A DNA stretch of 64,000 nt, taken from positions 222,340 through 286,339 of the forward strand of contig JAJVIC010000001.1 of assembly GCA_022072225.1 (NCBI GenBank). The letters are read 5' to 3'. Shown here piece by piece: positions 27,284-36,881 of this stretch. This stretch comes from Bacteroidia bacterium. GTDB taxonomy: Bacteria; Bacteroidota; Bacteroidia; SXHM01. Position 1 is the first letter of the stretch. The number at the start of each line of letters is the position of its first letter. Under the pieces are notes generated by a model. The model was not told the origin of the DNA, did not search any database, and worked only from the letters and a program-made list of their open reading frames with translations. Both the position numbers and the translations under genes were made by a program.

Positions 27284-28357
27284 ATGCTCACAAAACCCAA
27301 ATTTCCTTCTGTTCAATTCTCTTTTCATACCGAACTTAAAAAACGCGTAAATGCCTACTTTGCCGAACAGGCAATGAAAAGAACAGGCAACTGGAAACTG
27401 TATTTAAAAACAGCCATTCTTGCTTTAAGTTTTATCGGTATTTATATCACATTAGTTTTCTTCACACCCGGAATTTTTCTTTCTGTTGTGCTGGCAATTT
27501 TGCTGGGAATAAATGTGGCGGCAATCGGTTTCAATGTAATGCACGATGGTTCACACGGCAGTTATTCAAAGCACAGTTTGGTTAATCAACTTGCCGCTTC
27601 CAGCTTAGATTTTTTAGGCGCAAGCTCCTTCATGTGGAAAATAAAACACAATGTAATTCACCATACCTATACCAACATTGAAGGCTTTGATGATGACATT
27701 GACATCAAACCATGGATGCGCATGACGCTGTCCCAGAAAAAACATTTTTTTCACCGTTTTCAGCACATTTATTTTATTCTGCTGTATGCACTGCTTTATA
27801 TTTTCTGGGTGGGCTTGTCTGATTTTCAGAAATATTTTACCCGCAAAATTTCAAACATGCCGATACAGGAAATGGGCTGGAAAGACCACCTGAGTTTTTG
27901 GGCAAGCAAACTTTCGTTTTTGTTTTTCTTCATCCTGTTGCCGGTTTATATGACCGGAATTCTGCCTTACCTGCTGGGCTTTTTTATCATGATGTTCTCT
28001 ACCGGAATTTTTATCAGCATGGTGTTTCAGTTGGCGCACACGGTTGAAGATTTGGAGTTTCCTGAACCTAACATTACTACCAATAATATGGAAGATGAAT
28101 GGGCAATTCACCAGGTAAAAACAACAGCTAATTTTGCCACAAAAAATAAAATTCTGACCTGGCTTTTTGGAGGATTGAATTTTCAGATTGAACATCATCT
28201 CTTTCCGAAAGTAAGCCATGTTCACTATCCCGAACTAAGTAAAATAGTTAAGAAAACAGCAGAAGAATTTGGAATTGTTTACAACGAATTTCCACGCATG
28301 TACCAGGCGGTGTGGGCGCATATCCTTTTATTGAAAAGGGTAGGAGCAGCGGCATAG
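27284..28357 (+). CDS. Membrane fatty acid desaturase
   Basis: 357 aa. It is a di-iron desaturase with three His boxes: HDGSH (87-91), HNVIHH (122-127) and QIEHHLFP (about 301-308). Pairs of membrane helices lie at ~42-85 and ~160-245. The QxEHH third box is typical of front-end or acyl-lipid/acyl-CoA desaturases (linoleoyl-CoA desaturase-like). It introduces a double bond into membrane lipids, probably in cold adaptation. It converges on priA with no gap. Confidence 0.9.
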   Translation: MLTKPKFPSVQFSFHTELKKRVNAYFAEQAMKRTGNWKLYLKTAILALSFIGIYITLVFFTPGIFLSVVLAILLGINVAAIGFNVMHDGSHGSYSKHSLVNQLAASSLDFLGASSFMWKIKHNVIHHTYTNIEGFDDDIDIKPWMRMTLSQKKHFFHRFQHIYFILLYALLYIFWVGLSDFQKYFTRKISNMPIQEMGWKDHLSFWASKLSFLFFFILLPVYMTGILPYLLGFFIMMFSTGIFISMVFQLAHTVEDLEFPEPNITTNNMEDEWAIHQVKTTANFATKNKILTWLFGGLNFQIEHHLFPKVSHVHYPELSKIVKKTAEEFGIVYNEFPRMYQAVWAHILLLKRVGAAA

Positions 28358-30892
28358 TCACATCGGATCCACATCCACACTCACAGTCACTCTTGAAAAC
28401 TCTTTCTTTAGTTTCAGTTGTGTGATTATTTCCCTTAATTTTTCTTTTATACCTGAAGGTGCAACCTCGCGTTCAATCTTCAGCATAAACGTTTTCAGGT
28501 AAAGTCCTTTGATGCGTGCCACCAATGGAAATTCAGGTCCCAGTAAATTTTTCCCGAAAACTTTTTTCCCTTCACCTGCAACAAATCCGCAGGCAGTGTT
28601 CAGCACATCCACACTTTTGTGTTTCAACGTAATTTCAATCAACCTGAAAAAAGGAGGATATGAAAATGTTTTACGTTCGTTCATTTCAGCGGCATACATG
28701 GCTTCGTAATTATTGCTGATTACCTGCTGAATGATGAATTTTTCGGGAGCATGTGTTTGAATAATCACTTTGCCGCGTTTTTGTTTTCTGCCAGCTCTTC
28801 CGCTCACCTGTGCCATCAGTTGGTAACTGCGTTCGTGCGCACGGAAGTCAGGGAAATTCAACATGCCGTCAGCATTCAGAATTCCAACCAAACCAACATT
28901 ATCGAAGTCCAAACCTTTGGTGAGCATCTGCGTGCCGACCAAAATATCAATGTTGCGTTCTTCAAAATTTTCAATCAGTTGCTGGTGCGCATATTTTCCG
29001 CGCGTGGTGTCTAAATCCATGCGCGCCACTTTTGCATCGGGAAAATAAATGCTTATTTCTTCTTCCACTTTTTCGGTGCCGAAACCTTTTGCCTGCAAAG
29101 CCGTGTCGCCACAGGCAGGGCAGGTAACGGGAACTTTTTCGGTGTAGCCGCAATAGTGGCAACGCAGCGAGTTGCTGTGTTTGTGATAAGTAAGTGTAAC
29201 ATCGCAACTAATGCAATGTTGTGTCCACGCGCAGGTGTTGCATTCCAGCACGGGTGAGTAACCACGCCTGTTCTGGAAGAGAATTACCTGCTCTTTGTTT
29301 TGCAGGGCTGTTGTCATTTCATCAAGCAACAAAGGCGAAAAATTCGCTTTCATCTCTTTTCGTTTCTTCGCTTCTTTTACATCTGAAACAAAAATTTCGG
29401 GAAGTAAAACACCTCCATAACGCCCTGTTAATTTCACCAGGCCGAATTTATTTATTTCGGCATTGCTGTAACTTTCAATGGAAGGCGTTGCAGAGCCAAG
29501 CAGCGTTTTTGCATGATGAAGGCGGGCAAGCACAATAGCCGCATCGCGTGCGTTGTAGCGCGGAGCAGGGTCGTATTGCTTGAACGAAGTATCATGTTCT
29601 TCATCAACAATCACCAATCCAAGATTTGTGAAAGGAAGAAATAAGGCTGAACGGGCACCGAGAACAAGTTTCGAGTTTCGAGTTTCAAGTTTTGAATTTT
29701 TTGAAAGAGTATTCCAGACTTCAACTCTTTCATTATCGTTTAATTTTGAATGATAAACACTTACAGTATTCCCGAATTTTTTCTGTAAGCGCGAAGTAAT
29801 TTGTGTGGTCAGCGCAATCTCGGGAAGCAGATACAGCGCTTGCTTCCCTGCTTGCAGCGTTTCTTCAATCAGGCGCATGTAGATTTCGGTTTTGCCGCTT
29901 CCGGTAACTCCATGCAGCAGCACCACCTCTTTTTCTTCGTAAAAATTTTTTATGCTTTCGATTGCGTTTTGTTGTTCATCACTTAAAACCAATTCAGCAC
30001 CGTTTGCTTTGCCAATGTCTTTAATTCTGCCGGTTTCAAGTGTTTCAATTTTGAATATATTTTTCTTAACCAGCGCGTTGAAAGCCGCATTGGAAGAAGG
30101 AACTGCTTTCAGCAAAGCAGATTTTTTTACAGGATTGTTTTCATTTTGGTAACGCCCCGAAAAATTCAGGTAAGCCACTAAAAGTTCACTTTGCTTTTGA
30201 GCACGTTTAAGCGAATCGAAAAGTTGTTCTAATTTTTCTTCATCAACCCCGATAGCTATCGCGGGTTCAGCCAGTTCTACAAAGTCTTCCAGTTTGGGCT
30301 TGAACTTTTCTTTTAACTCCTCCTGCCGCACCAGCACTTTCTTTTGCACCAGCCCGCCTATTATTTTGTCAATCGTTTTACGTTCGGTAATTACAAGAAG
30401 GTCTTCAATTTTAAGCGTTGTGTTATTTTCCAGTGCTTCCACAATTTTTACTTCCACATCTGTTAAATCTGATATGTCGCCCGAAAATTCAGGATGCAGC
30501 GCAATCACAGTTTCACTCGACAGTTTTAAACCTGATGGCAGTGCTGCATTCATTACTTCGCCTTCGCTGCACATATAATAATCACTCAGCCATTTCCAGA
30601 GTTCCAGTTGTTTTTCGTTAACGCAAGTGTTTTCATCTGGCAATTCAAGAATGTATTTTGCCTCGTAGTTCTGCGGTGGCTTTTCATGAACAGCACCTAC
30701 AATTCCGGTGTAAAGACGGCTGGCAGCAAACTGAACAATCACACGGTGCCCGACACGAATAATATCATTCATTTCCTGCGGCACACGGTAGGTGTAGCGT
30801 TTGGGAATGGCAAGCGGAAGAATAATGTCAGCAAAAAAGGTTTTCAATATTGGGGTGTGCAGAAAGGGCGAAGATAAAACCAATTTCAGCAT
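28358..30892 (-). CDS. priA: Primosomal protein N' (replication restart helicase)
   Basis: 844 aa. It remodels stalled forks and loads the replicative helicase. The N-terminal DNA-binding part begins FADIILPLAIPKRYTYRVP. Helicase motifs are GVTGSGKTEIY and VDEEHDTSFK. The zinc region has paired Cys (CNTC, CISC, CHYC, CPAC), and SGRAGRKQKRG is conserved. The segment PAIAIGVDEE near residue 215 is encoded by a palindrome at 30246-30267 and seems to be an insertion. The start leaves only 22 bases to the divergent CotH gene. Confidence 0.94.
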   Translation of the reverse strand: MLKLVLSSPFLHTPILKTFFADIILPLAIPKRYTYRVPQEMNDIIRVGHRVIVQFAASRLYTGIVGAVHEKPPQNYEAKYILELPDENTCVNEKQLELWKWLSDYYMCSEGEVMNAALPSGLKLSSETVIALHPEFSGDISDLTDVEVKIVEALENNTTLKIEDLLVITERKTIDKIIGGLVQKKVLVRQEELKEKFKPKLEDFVELAEPAIAIGVDEEKLEQLFDSLKRAQKQSELLVAYLNFSGRYQNENNPVKKSALLKAVPSSNAAFNALVKKNIFKIETLETGRIKDIGKANGAELVLSDEQQNAIESIKNFYEEKEVVLLHGVTGSGKTEIYMRLIEETLQAGKQALYLLPEIALTTQITSRLQKKFGNTVSVYHSKLNDNERVEVWNTLSKNSKLETRNSKLVLGARSALFLPFTNLGLVIVDEEHDTSFKQYDPAPRYNARDAAIVLARLHHAKTLLGSATPSIESYSNAEINKFGLVKLTGRYGGVLLPEIFVSDVKEAKKRKEMKANFSPLLLDEMTTALQNKEQVILFQNRRGYSPVLECNTCAWTQHCISCDVTLTYHKHSNSLRCHYCGYTEKVPVTCPACGDTALQAKGFGTEKVEEEISIYFPDAKVARMDLDTTRGKYAHQQLIENFEERNIDILVGTQMLTKGLDFDNVGLVGILNADGMLNFPDFRAHERSYQLMAQVSGRAGRKQKRGKVIIQTHAPEKFIIQQVISNNYEAMYAAEMNERKTFSYPPFFRLIEITLKHKSVDVLNTACGFVAGEGKKVFGKNLLGPEFPLVARIKGLYLKTFMLKIEREVAPSGIKEKLREIITQLKLKKEFSRVTVSVDVDPM
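30246..30267. repeat. Palindromic element inside priA
   Basis: The core CGATAGCTATCG is a perfect 12-bp palindrome. AACCC on the left pairs with GGGTT on the right, with one extra C in the right arm. The element is in frame and encodes PAIAIGV. Dispersed CCCGATAGCTATCGGG-type palindromes occur in Bacteroidota genomes; this copy sits within a coding sequence. Confidence 0.6.
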
Positions 30893-30914
30893 TTATTATT
30901 CCTAATTTTAAGGC

Positions 30915-33638
30915 ATGAAAAAATGCATACATACATTATTATTTGCCGCAATTCTTTTTTCAAAGAGTGCAGTAGCCCAAACCTCTGTCGTTGATCATTG
31001 GGAAACTGTAGTTTATGCTTCAGATACTTGGCGCTATTTCAGAGGGGTATCGCAACCTTCAAGCACCTGGAGAAACATAAATTACAACCACAACGCGTGG
31101 AATCAAGGGCCTTGCAGCGTGGGGTATGGAGATGGAGATGATGCCACAACCATCAGTGCAACGGTTTCGCTCTACCTTAGAAAAAATTTTACCATTCTTG
31201 ACACAGCCAACATTGAACAGGCAATACTTAATATGGATTACGATGATGGCTTTATTGCCTGGATAAATGGAATTGAGGTTGCACGCTCATCAACAATGGG
31301 TTTTCCGGGTGATAATTATTCGTACAATACAGGTGCTTCAGGAATGCATGAAGCAATCATGTACCAGGGAGGCGACCCTGAATATTATCCAATTTCAAAA
31401 TCAGTGCTTAACACCTGCCTGCTTCCCGGAAACAATGTGCTTGCAATTCAGGTGCAAAATGAAAGTATTAACAGCAGCGACCTTACCTCTCTTCCCTGGC
31501 TCACTTTAGGTTTACTTGACAACGGAACCTATTATGGTACACCCCCATCATGGTTCGATGCTCCTTTTTCCTTTGCTTCTTCCGATTTGCCGATTGTTGT
31601 GATTAATACGAATGGCGGAACTATTGTTGATGCTCCGCGCATTGTGGTGGATATGGGTATAATTTACAATGGCCCCGGGCAGCGCAATTATCTTACCGAC
31701 CCATTTAATAATTACGATGGCAAAGTAAATATTGAAATCCGCGGTTCTTCATCGCAGGGTTTTCCACAAAAGCAATATGGTTTTGAAACGCAAGATGATT
31801 TGGGTAATAATCTGAATGTTTCCTTGCTTAATTTCCCTCAGGAAAATGATTGGGTTTTACATGCGCTTTATGGCGAGAAATCATTGCTGAGAAATTATTT
31901 TGCCTACAATCTTTCGCGTGAAATGGGCTGGTATGCAACCCGGACACAGCACTGTGAAGTAGTGCTGGATGGAGTTTACCAGGGCTTGTATATGCTGGAA
32001 GAACAAATTAAATGGGATGGCGAACGTGTAGATATTGAAGAAGTAGATTCGCTGGATAACGCAGGAGATTCTCTGACAGGAGGATACATTTTTAAAGTTG
32101 ATAAACTTACCGGCAGTTCCGGTTTGGGATGGAATTCACCGGTTACCGATTTTCAAGGTCAGGTAAAGGATACGTATTTTCAATATGATTATCCCAAGCC
32201 CAGCGATATTACTCCTGAGCAGGAGGCTTACATCCAAAATGCAATGACGGAATTTGAGTTGGCTTTATTGAGCGATGATTTTCAAAATCCTGATTCCGGT
32301 TATCACAAATATGCAGATGTCGCTTCGTTCATTGATTTTTTCTTTATAAATGAGATTACAAAAAATGTGGATGGTTACCGCCTGAGCACCTATCTTAATA
32401 AGCAGCGCGATAGTCGTGGCGGGAGAATAGCAATGGGACCTGTGTGGGATTTTAATCTTGGTTTTGGAAATGCAGATTATTGTGCCGGAGAATCATTTAC
32501 AGGCTGGGCCCTTGATTTCCCCTGCGACCAGAGTGTGATTCCTTTCTGGTGGCAGCGTATGATGCAGGATACATCTTATTTGAACCAACTCAATTGTCGC
32601 TGGCTGGAATTGCGAAGCGACATTCTGCACACCGACAGTTTGATGATGCGTATTGATACCATGGCGATTTATCTCAACGAATCGCAACAACGTCATTATC
32701 AGACATGGCCTATTCTTGGTACTTATGTGTGGCCCAATTATTTTGTTGGTAACACCTACCAGGAAGAAGTAGATTACCTGAAATACTGGATTACCGAGCG
32801 TCTGAACTGGATGGATGCCAACATGCCCGGCAGTTCTTCACATTGTGCATCGTATTTTTCTCCGCAAGTTACCATCAGCGAAATTAATTACCGCAGCAGC
32901 AATGAGCAAAACGCAGGCGATTGGTATGAACTGCACAATTCAGGAAACACTCCAGTTGATGTTTCAAACTGGTTTGTGCGCGATGGAAATCTGTTCAACA
33001 CGTTTACAATTCCTGCCGGAACAATTATTCAACCCGATGGATATTTAGTGGTGTCGCAGGACACAACTTTATTTTTGCAACAACATTCGCTGGTTACTGA
33101 TTATAGCGGTCAGTTAAATTGGGGATTAGGTAACGGTGGTGACAGAATTCATGTTTATGACGCTTATCACAACCCTGTTTTTTCCATGAATTACGATGAT
33201 GTAAATCCATGGACCACGCTTGCTGATGGCGGAGGTTATACATTGGAGCGTTATGCCGACTCAACTTCTCTGAGCAGTGGAAATACCTGGTTTGCCGGCT
33301 GTCCCGAAGGTTCACCCGGAATTGCGTTTGTTCCATGGTGCGTTGTTTCTGCTGAAGAAAATGTGGACAACTATCAGTTTTCGATATATCCCAATCCTTT
33401 TGGTTCGCAAGTAAATATTAGTTACAATTCAGATCGGGCAGACAAAGTATACATTGAAATTATGGATGCAAATGCAAGAACAGTTAGTTCTTATAATTAC
33501 ATTCAAAATGTAGGTACAAACACTATTTCGTGGAACGGAAAAACTGAGCAAGGTAATGCACTTTCTGCGGGAATTTTCCTGATTAAAATTTCTGATGAGC
33601 AAAACAATCTGTTTACGGCAAAAATTATTAAGCAATAG
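30915..33638 (+). CDS. CotH-kinase family secreted protein with lamin-tail domain and T9SS tail
   Basis: 907 aa. Signal peptide ~1-22 (AVAQ). The CotH-like kinase domain lies at ~220-590, with EVVLDGVYQGLYMLEEQI, the DIEEVDS region and GPVWDFNLGFGNA, where the Asp is the expected metal ligand. A lamin-tail domain follows (~650-770; TISEINYRS, WYELHN, VSNWFVRDG), then a T9SS type A tail from YPNPFG to KIIKQ. CotH enzymes are atypical protein kinases; the substrate here is unknown. The gene is divergent from priA. Confidence 0.9.
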   Translation: MKKCIHTLLFAAILFSKSAVAQTSVVDHWETVVYASDTWRYFRGVSQPSSTWRNINYNHNAWNQGPCSVGYGDGDDATTISATVSLYLRKNFTILDTANIEQAILNMDYDDGFIAWINGIEVARSSTMGFPGDNYSYNTGASGMHEAIMYQGGDPEYYPISKSVLNTCLLPGNNVLAIQVQNESINSSDLTSLPWLTLGLLDNGTYYGTPPSWFDAPFSFASSDLPIVVINTNGGTIVDAPRIVVDMGIIYNGPGQRNYLTDPFNNYDGKVNIEIRGSSSQGFPQKQYGFETQDDLGNNLNVSLLNFPQENDWVLHALYGEKSLLRNYFAYNLSREMGWYATRTQHCEVVLDGVYQGLYMLEEQIKWDGERVDIEEVDSLDNAGDSLTGGYIFKVDKLTGSSGLGWNSPVTDFQGQVKDTYFQYDYPKPSDITPEQEAYIQNAMTEFELALLSDDFQNPDSGYHKYADVASFIDFFFINEITKNVDGYRLSTYLNKQRDSRGGRIAMGPVWDFNLGFGNADYCAGESFTGWALDFPCDQSVIPFWWQRMMQDTSYLNQLNCRWLELRSDILHTDSLMMRIDTMAIYLNESQQRHYQTWPILGTYVWPNYFVGNTYQEEVDYLKYWITERLNWMDANMPGSSSHCASYFSPQVTISEINYRSSNEQNAGDWYELHNSGNTPVDVSNWFVRDGNLFNTFTIPAGTIIQPDGYLVVSQDTTLFLQQHSLVTDYSGQLNWGLGNGGDRIHVYDAYHNPVFSMNYDDVNPWTTLADGGGYTLERYADSTSLSSGNTWFAGCPEGSPGIAFVPWCVVSAEENVDNYQFSIYPNPFGSQVNISYNSDRADKVYIEIMDANARTVSSYNYIQNVGTNTISWNGKTEQGNALSAGIFLIKISDEQNNLFTAKIIKQ

Positions 33639-33707
33639 TTTTTCGTTTTCAACAAATGCAAGTGAATGTTTTTTGTTTAAACCGAATTATCTGCATAAAT
33701 TAATGAG

Positions 33708-33715
33708 TAGTTTTG
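33708..33715 (+). promoter_or_regulatory. -7 box of the ftsB-like gene, near-leaderless
   Basis: TAGTTTTG ends 4 bases before ATG 33720, so transcription would start at or next to the start codon. No TTG lies at a good -33 distance. Confidence 0.5.
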
Positions 33716-33719
33716 ATGC

Positions 33720-34037
33720 ATGAAACAGAGTACCTATTTCAGCAATAAAATTCTTCCGCTGATAAAAAACAAGTATGTTATCACCATTCTGGCTTTTCTG
33801 CTTTGGATGACCATTTTTGATGAGAATAATTTTGTAGCTCAATACAAAACAAGGCAGAAACTGAAAGACCTTGAGAAGGATAAAAAATATTACACCACTG
33901 AAATAGCAAACAATAAAGAGAACCTGAACGAATTGATGAGCAGTATAGATAATCTTGAAAAATTTGCCCGCGAAAAATACCTGATGAAGCGCGATAATGA
34001 AGATATATTTGTGTTTGTGCAGGAGGATAAAAAATGA
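33720..34037 (+). CDS. Septum formation initiator family protein (FtsB/DivIC-like)
   Basis: 105 aa. One membrane helix (~19-37, YVITILAFLLWMTIF) is followed by a coiled coil (KTRQKLKDLEKDKKYYTTEIANNKENLNEL) and the conserved ending EKFAREKYLMKRDNEDIF. It is a bitopic divisome protein that bridges FtsL and FtsQ homologues. Its stop overlaps the start of the peptidase gene by 4 bases (ATGA). Confidence 0.85.
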   Translation: MKQSTYFSNKILPLIKNKYVITILAFLLWMTIFDENNFVAQYKTRQKLKDLEKDKKYYTTEIANNKENLNELMSSIDNLEKFAREKYLMKRDNEDIFVFVQEDKK

Positions 34038-34945
34038 AATTACTCAAAGCGCTGTGCTCAATTCATGCTCCTTCGGGCAGTGAAAAACCGATGACAGATT
34101 TTGTTCTTGGTTTTATCAATAAGCAAAAGAAAAGCTGGAAGGTACAGCCTGAAATTCATAGCGGAGGAGATTTGCAGGATTGTATTATTCTTATTTTCGG
34201 CAAACCACGCACAGCCATTTTTGCGCATATCGATTCAATAGGTTTTACTACCCGTTATGAAACCGAGTTGGTTAAAATTGGCGGCCCAGCAGTAAAAGAC
34301 GGTTGGAAGTTAGTTGGAAAAGACAGCAAAGGAGAAATTGAATGCACATTGAAAGTTGATAAGGATAAGAATCCTCACTATGTATACAAACGCAAGATTG
34401 ACCGTGCTACAACACTTACTTTTAAACCTGATTTTCGTGAGACAAGGGACTATGTTCAGTGTTGCTATATGGACAACCGTCTTGGTGTTTGGAATGCATT
34501 AAAAGTGGCTGAAACATTGGAGGACGGAATTATTGTATTCTCAACTTACGAAGAACACGGAGGAGGAACTGTTGGTTTTTTGGCCCGATATATTTATGAA
34601 AAATTCAAAGTTAAACAGGCCATTATTTCTGATATAACCTGGGTTACAAACGGTGTTCAGGCAGGAAAGGGAGTTGCAGTTTCAATGCGCGATTCCGGAA
34701 TTCCGCGCAGGACCTATTTAGACAGAGTTGTTGCTATTGCGCAAAAATCAAAAGTGCCGTTTCAGATCGAAGTAGAATTTAGCGGTGGGAGTGATGGTAA
34801 TCAATTACAGAAAGCACCTTATCCTTTTGACTGGTGTTTTGTTGGAGCTCCTGAAAGCAATGTGCACACACCGGATGAAAAAGTTCATAAAAAGGACATC
34901 GCGGCCATGACCGCGATGTATAAAGTTTTGATGAAAGGCTTGTAA
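34034..34945 (+). CDS. M42/M20-type metallo-aminopeptidase
   Basis: 303 aa. It contains IHAPSGSE, AHIDSIGF (His and Asp ligands), DNRLGVWNALKVAE, STYEEHGGGTVGF (Glu-Glu catalytic and ligand pair), ISDITW, and a His ligand near the end (ESNVHTPDEKVHKKD). The motif order fits the M42 glutamyl-aminopeptidase group, although the protein is shorter than typical members. Expected to be cytosolic, releasing N-terminal residues. Confidence 0.8.
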   Translation: MKLLKALCSIHAPSGSEKPMTDFVLGFINKQKKSWKVQPEIHSGGDLQDCIILIFGKPRTAIFAHIDSIGFTTRYETELVKIGGPAVKDGWKLVGKDSKGEIECTLKVDKDKNPHYVYKRKIDRATTLTFKPDFRETRDYVQCCYMDNRLGVWNALKVAETLEDGIIVFSTYEEHGGGTVGFLARYIYEKFKVKQAIISDITWVTNGVQAGKGVAVSMRDSGIPRRTYLDRVVAIAQKSKVPFQIEVEFSGGSDGNQLQKAPYPFDWCFVGAPESNVHTPDEKVHKKDIAAMTAMYKVLMKGL

Positions 34946-34950
34946 TTTTT

Positions 34951-35667
34951 TTAGAACAGAATTTTCAGAAGTTCTTCTTTGGTCTGTATACCCTTAACAC
35001 GCGCTGTTTCGTTTCCGTTTTTATAAACAGTGAAAATCGGAATTTCGGTTACCCCCATTTCTTCGGCAAGTTGTTTGTGTTCGTCAATATTGATTTTTAC
35101 AATTTTAATTTTTCCTTCATTTTCTTTGCTCAGTTCTTCCAGCATGGGAGCCATTTTACGGCAAGGAGCACACCAAGGAGCATAAAAATCAACCAAAACC
35201 GGAACATCGGCCGTTACTATTTTTTTAAAATCACCGACAGTCATAGATGTTTTCGGAGCGGCACTTCCTGCAGCAATATCTAATCCTGCAGCTTTCCATT
35301 TTAAAATTCCGCCTTTTAGTTCTATTACATTTTTAAATCCATTTTTACGCATTTCACCGGCTGCAGAAGAACTTCTTCCGCCTGAGAGACAATACACAAA
35401 AACTGTTTCTTCTTTATCTAGTTTATTAACCTTTTGGCTGAATTCATTTGAGTTGTAATCAATGTTGATAGCACCGGCAATATACCCACCTTCAAACTCC
35501 TGCGGTGTACGCACATCAAGTATTACCGGGTTATTCTGTTCGTGAATTTTTTCGCTGAATGTTTTTGCATCAACCTGCTGCAACTGTTGTCCGGATCCGC
35601 TATTGTTGCAAGCTGCGATTATAAAAGTAAAGGCAAAAAAAGAAATAATGTTAAACCTGTTTTTCAT
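34951..35667 (-). CDS. Rhodanese-thioredoxin fusion lipoprotein
   Basis: 238 aa. Lipobox IIAAC (Cys 20), so the protein is membrane-anchored and periplasmic. The rhodanese domain (~35-125) has the active-site loop CLSGGRS. The thioredoxin domain (~140-238) has WCAPC and a cis-Pro in TEIPIFTVYK. Fusing sulfur transfer to thiol reduction suggests handling of persulfides or thiosulfate in the periplasm. It is followed on the same strand by trx and the OsmC/rhodanese genes upstream, and DsbD could supply electrons. Confidence 0.87.
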   Translation of the reverse strand: MKNRFNIISFFAFTFIIAACNNSGSGQQLQQVDAKTFSEKIHEQNNPVILDVRTPQEFEGGYIAGAINIDYNSNEFSQKVNKLDKEETVFVYCLSGGRSSSAAGEMRKNGFKNVIELKGGILKWKAAGLDIAAGSAAPKTSMTVGDFKKIVTADVPVLVDFYAPWCAPCRKMAPMLEELSKENEGKIKIVKINIDEHKQLAEEMGVTEIPIFTVYKNGNETARVKGIQTKEELLKILF

Positions 35668-35668
35668 T

Positions 35669-35968
35669 TTATGTGTATTGGTTGATGATTTGTTCCAGGT
35701 GATTTGCCTGCACTACTCCCGATTGTCTCCATTTTATTTCACCTTTTTTGAAAAGAATAAGGGTTGGTACGCCTTGTATCTGGTATGCACTTGCCGCATC
35801 TGGATTGCGGTCAACATCTATTTTAATGATGCGAGCTTTGTCACCAACCTTCTTTTTTAACTCGTCAAGAATTGGTTTCATCATTTTGCAGGGACCACAC
35901 CATTCGGCTGAAAAATCAACCAATACTGGCGTTTCTCCTCTTGTTAATTGTTGAAATGTTTCGTTCAT
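35669..35968 (-). CDS. trxA: Thioredoxin
   Basis: 99 aa. A canonical thioredoxin with the active site WCGPC (residues 23-27), and GVPTLILFKKGE with the cis-Pro. It is cytosolic, without a signal peptide. Its stop is 1 base from the start of the fusion lipoprotein, so the two are cotranscribed. It may provide electrons to the DsbD homologue. Confidence 0.92.
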   Translation of the reverse strand: MNETFQQLTRGETPVLVDFSAEWCGPCKMMKPILDELKKKVGDKARIIKIDVDRNPDAASAYQIQGVPTLILFKKGEIKWRQSGVVQANHLEQIINQYT

Positions 35969-35987
35969 GATTTATTTATTTTAAAAA

Positions 35988-36074
35988 TAGCCGGGCTGGC
36001 GGTTGATTTATCCAAGAGATATACAGGTAAAACCTAAAACCTAAACCACACCTGTTTCAATCGTAGCCCGGCTA
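35988..36074. repeat. Long nested hairpin between OsmC and trx genes
   Basis: TAGCCGGGCT (35988-35997) pairs perfectly with AGCCCGGCTA (36065-36074), and ACAGGT (36023-36028) pairs with ACCTGT (36050-36055) inside it. The 86-bp structure fills most of the gap between the two minus-strand genes. It could act as a terminator or attenuator, or be a mobile palindromic remnant. Confidence 0.5.
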
Positions 36075-36081
36075 ATATTAT

Positions 36082-36555
36082 TTATATTTTTTCGCTTACC
36101 ATTCCCGCTACTTCAATTACAGGGTTCAAAATTACTTTTGAGTTGATTGAATTAGAGATGAGGCAGGCACTTTCTGATTTCTGCAATACACGTTCAGCAC
36201 GTTCGCGGTCACTTTCATTTACAATCGTTACATGCGCATCCAATATAATTTCAGTCATTCTGAATTTACCTTCTACCTGTTCTAACTTGCCTTTTGAGTT
36301 GCAGTGAAATTCAGTAAATGCAAGTTTTGAGTTTTCGGCAATAGCAAGGAAGGTAGTCATAAAACAACTGCTTACCGATGCGGTGAACAAATGTTCGGGA
36401 GACCAGATACCCGGTATTCCTTTCGGAAATTCGGGTGGAGTTGCTACTTCAATGCAGCCATTCTGATTAGATTGTACATTCAGCTCGGGCGAACACATCA
36501 TGCCTTTGCGATCGTTGCTCCAGCTGATGTTGACATTATAATAATGCGGTTCCAT
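36082..36555 (-). CDS. OsmC/Ohr family peroxide-reducing protein
   Basis: 157 aa from ATG 36555 (MEPHYYNVNISW); the extra 24 residues of the open frame overlap the upstream rhodanese gene and are unlikely. The two peroxidatic Cys lie in SSCFMTTFLA and SACLISNSI, and PEHLFTASVSSC is the family motif. It reduces organic peroxides using thiols. It starts 4 bases after the rhodanese stop, so it belongs to the thiol module. Confidence 0.88.
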   Translation of the reverse strand: MEPHYYNVNISWSNDRKGMMCSPELNVQSNQNGCIEVATPPEFPKGIPGIWSPEHLFTASVSSCFMTTFLAIAENSKLAFTEFHCNSKGKLEQVEGKFRMTEIILDAHVTIVNESDRERAERVLQKSESACLISNSINSKVILNPVIEVAGMVSEKI

Positions 36556-36559
36556 AGTG

Positions 36560-36877
36560 TTATTTTTTTGAAATTTTATTTTGCAGAGATTGCCAGCTTC
36601 CGCCATTATGTACCTCTTTAAAACCATTGTTTTTTAGCATGGTTTTAGCTACGCCACTCCGCATACCTGAAGCACAGCAGGTAATGATTGCTTTATTTTT
36701 GTTCAGTTTGCTGATATGGTTTGCTAATGAATCAACCGGAATGTTTTTCGAACCTCTGATGTGTCCGCCTGCATATTCACCTTTGCTGCGTACATCAATG
36801 ATTTCGGCTCCCGCTTTTACCAATGCGCTGTAGTCAACTGACTTTACTCCGAAGAGATTTTTAATCTTTTCAATCAT
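36560..36877 (-). CDS. Single-domain rhodanese
   Basis: 105 aa from ATG 36877 (MIEKIKNLF). The rhodanese domain has EIIDVRSKGEYAGGHI and the active loop CCASGMRS. It is a sulfur carrier or transferase. It lies between the DUF2892 gene, whose stop is 4 bases upstream, and the OsmC gene. The YgaP-like pairing of DUF2892 with rhodanese is known, here as separate proteins. Confidence 0.88.
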   Translation of the reverse strand: MIEKIKNLFGVKSVDYSALVKAGAEIIDVRSKGEYAGGHIRGSKNIPVDSLANHISKLNKNKAIITCCASGMRSGVAKTMLKNNGFKEVHNGGSWQSLQNKISKK

Positions 36878-36881
36878 GATA

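Noticed and set aside
28509..30877. Many plus-strand ORFs within priA and similar shadow frames elsewhere
   Set aside because: They have no domain signatures, no promoters or supported starts, and mirror long well-conserved genes on the other strand.
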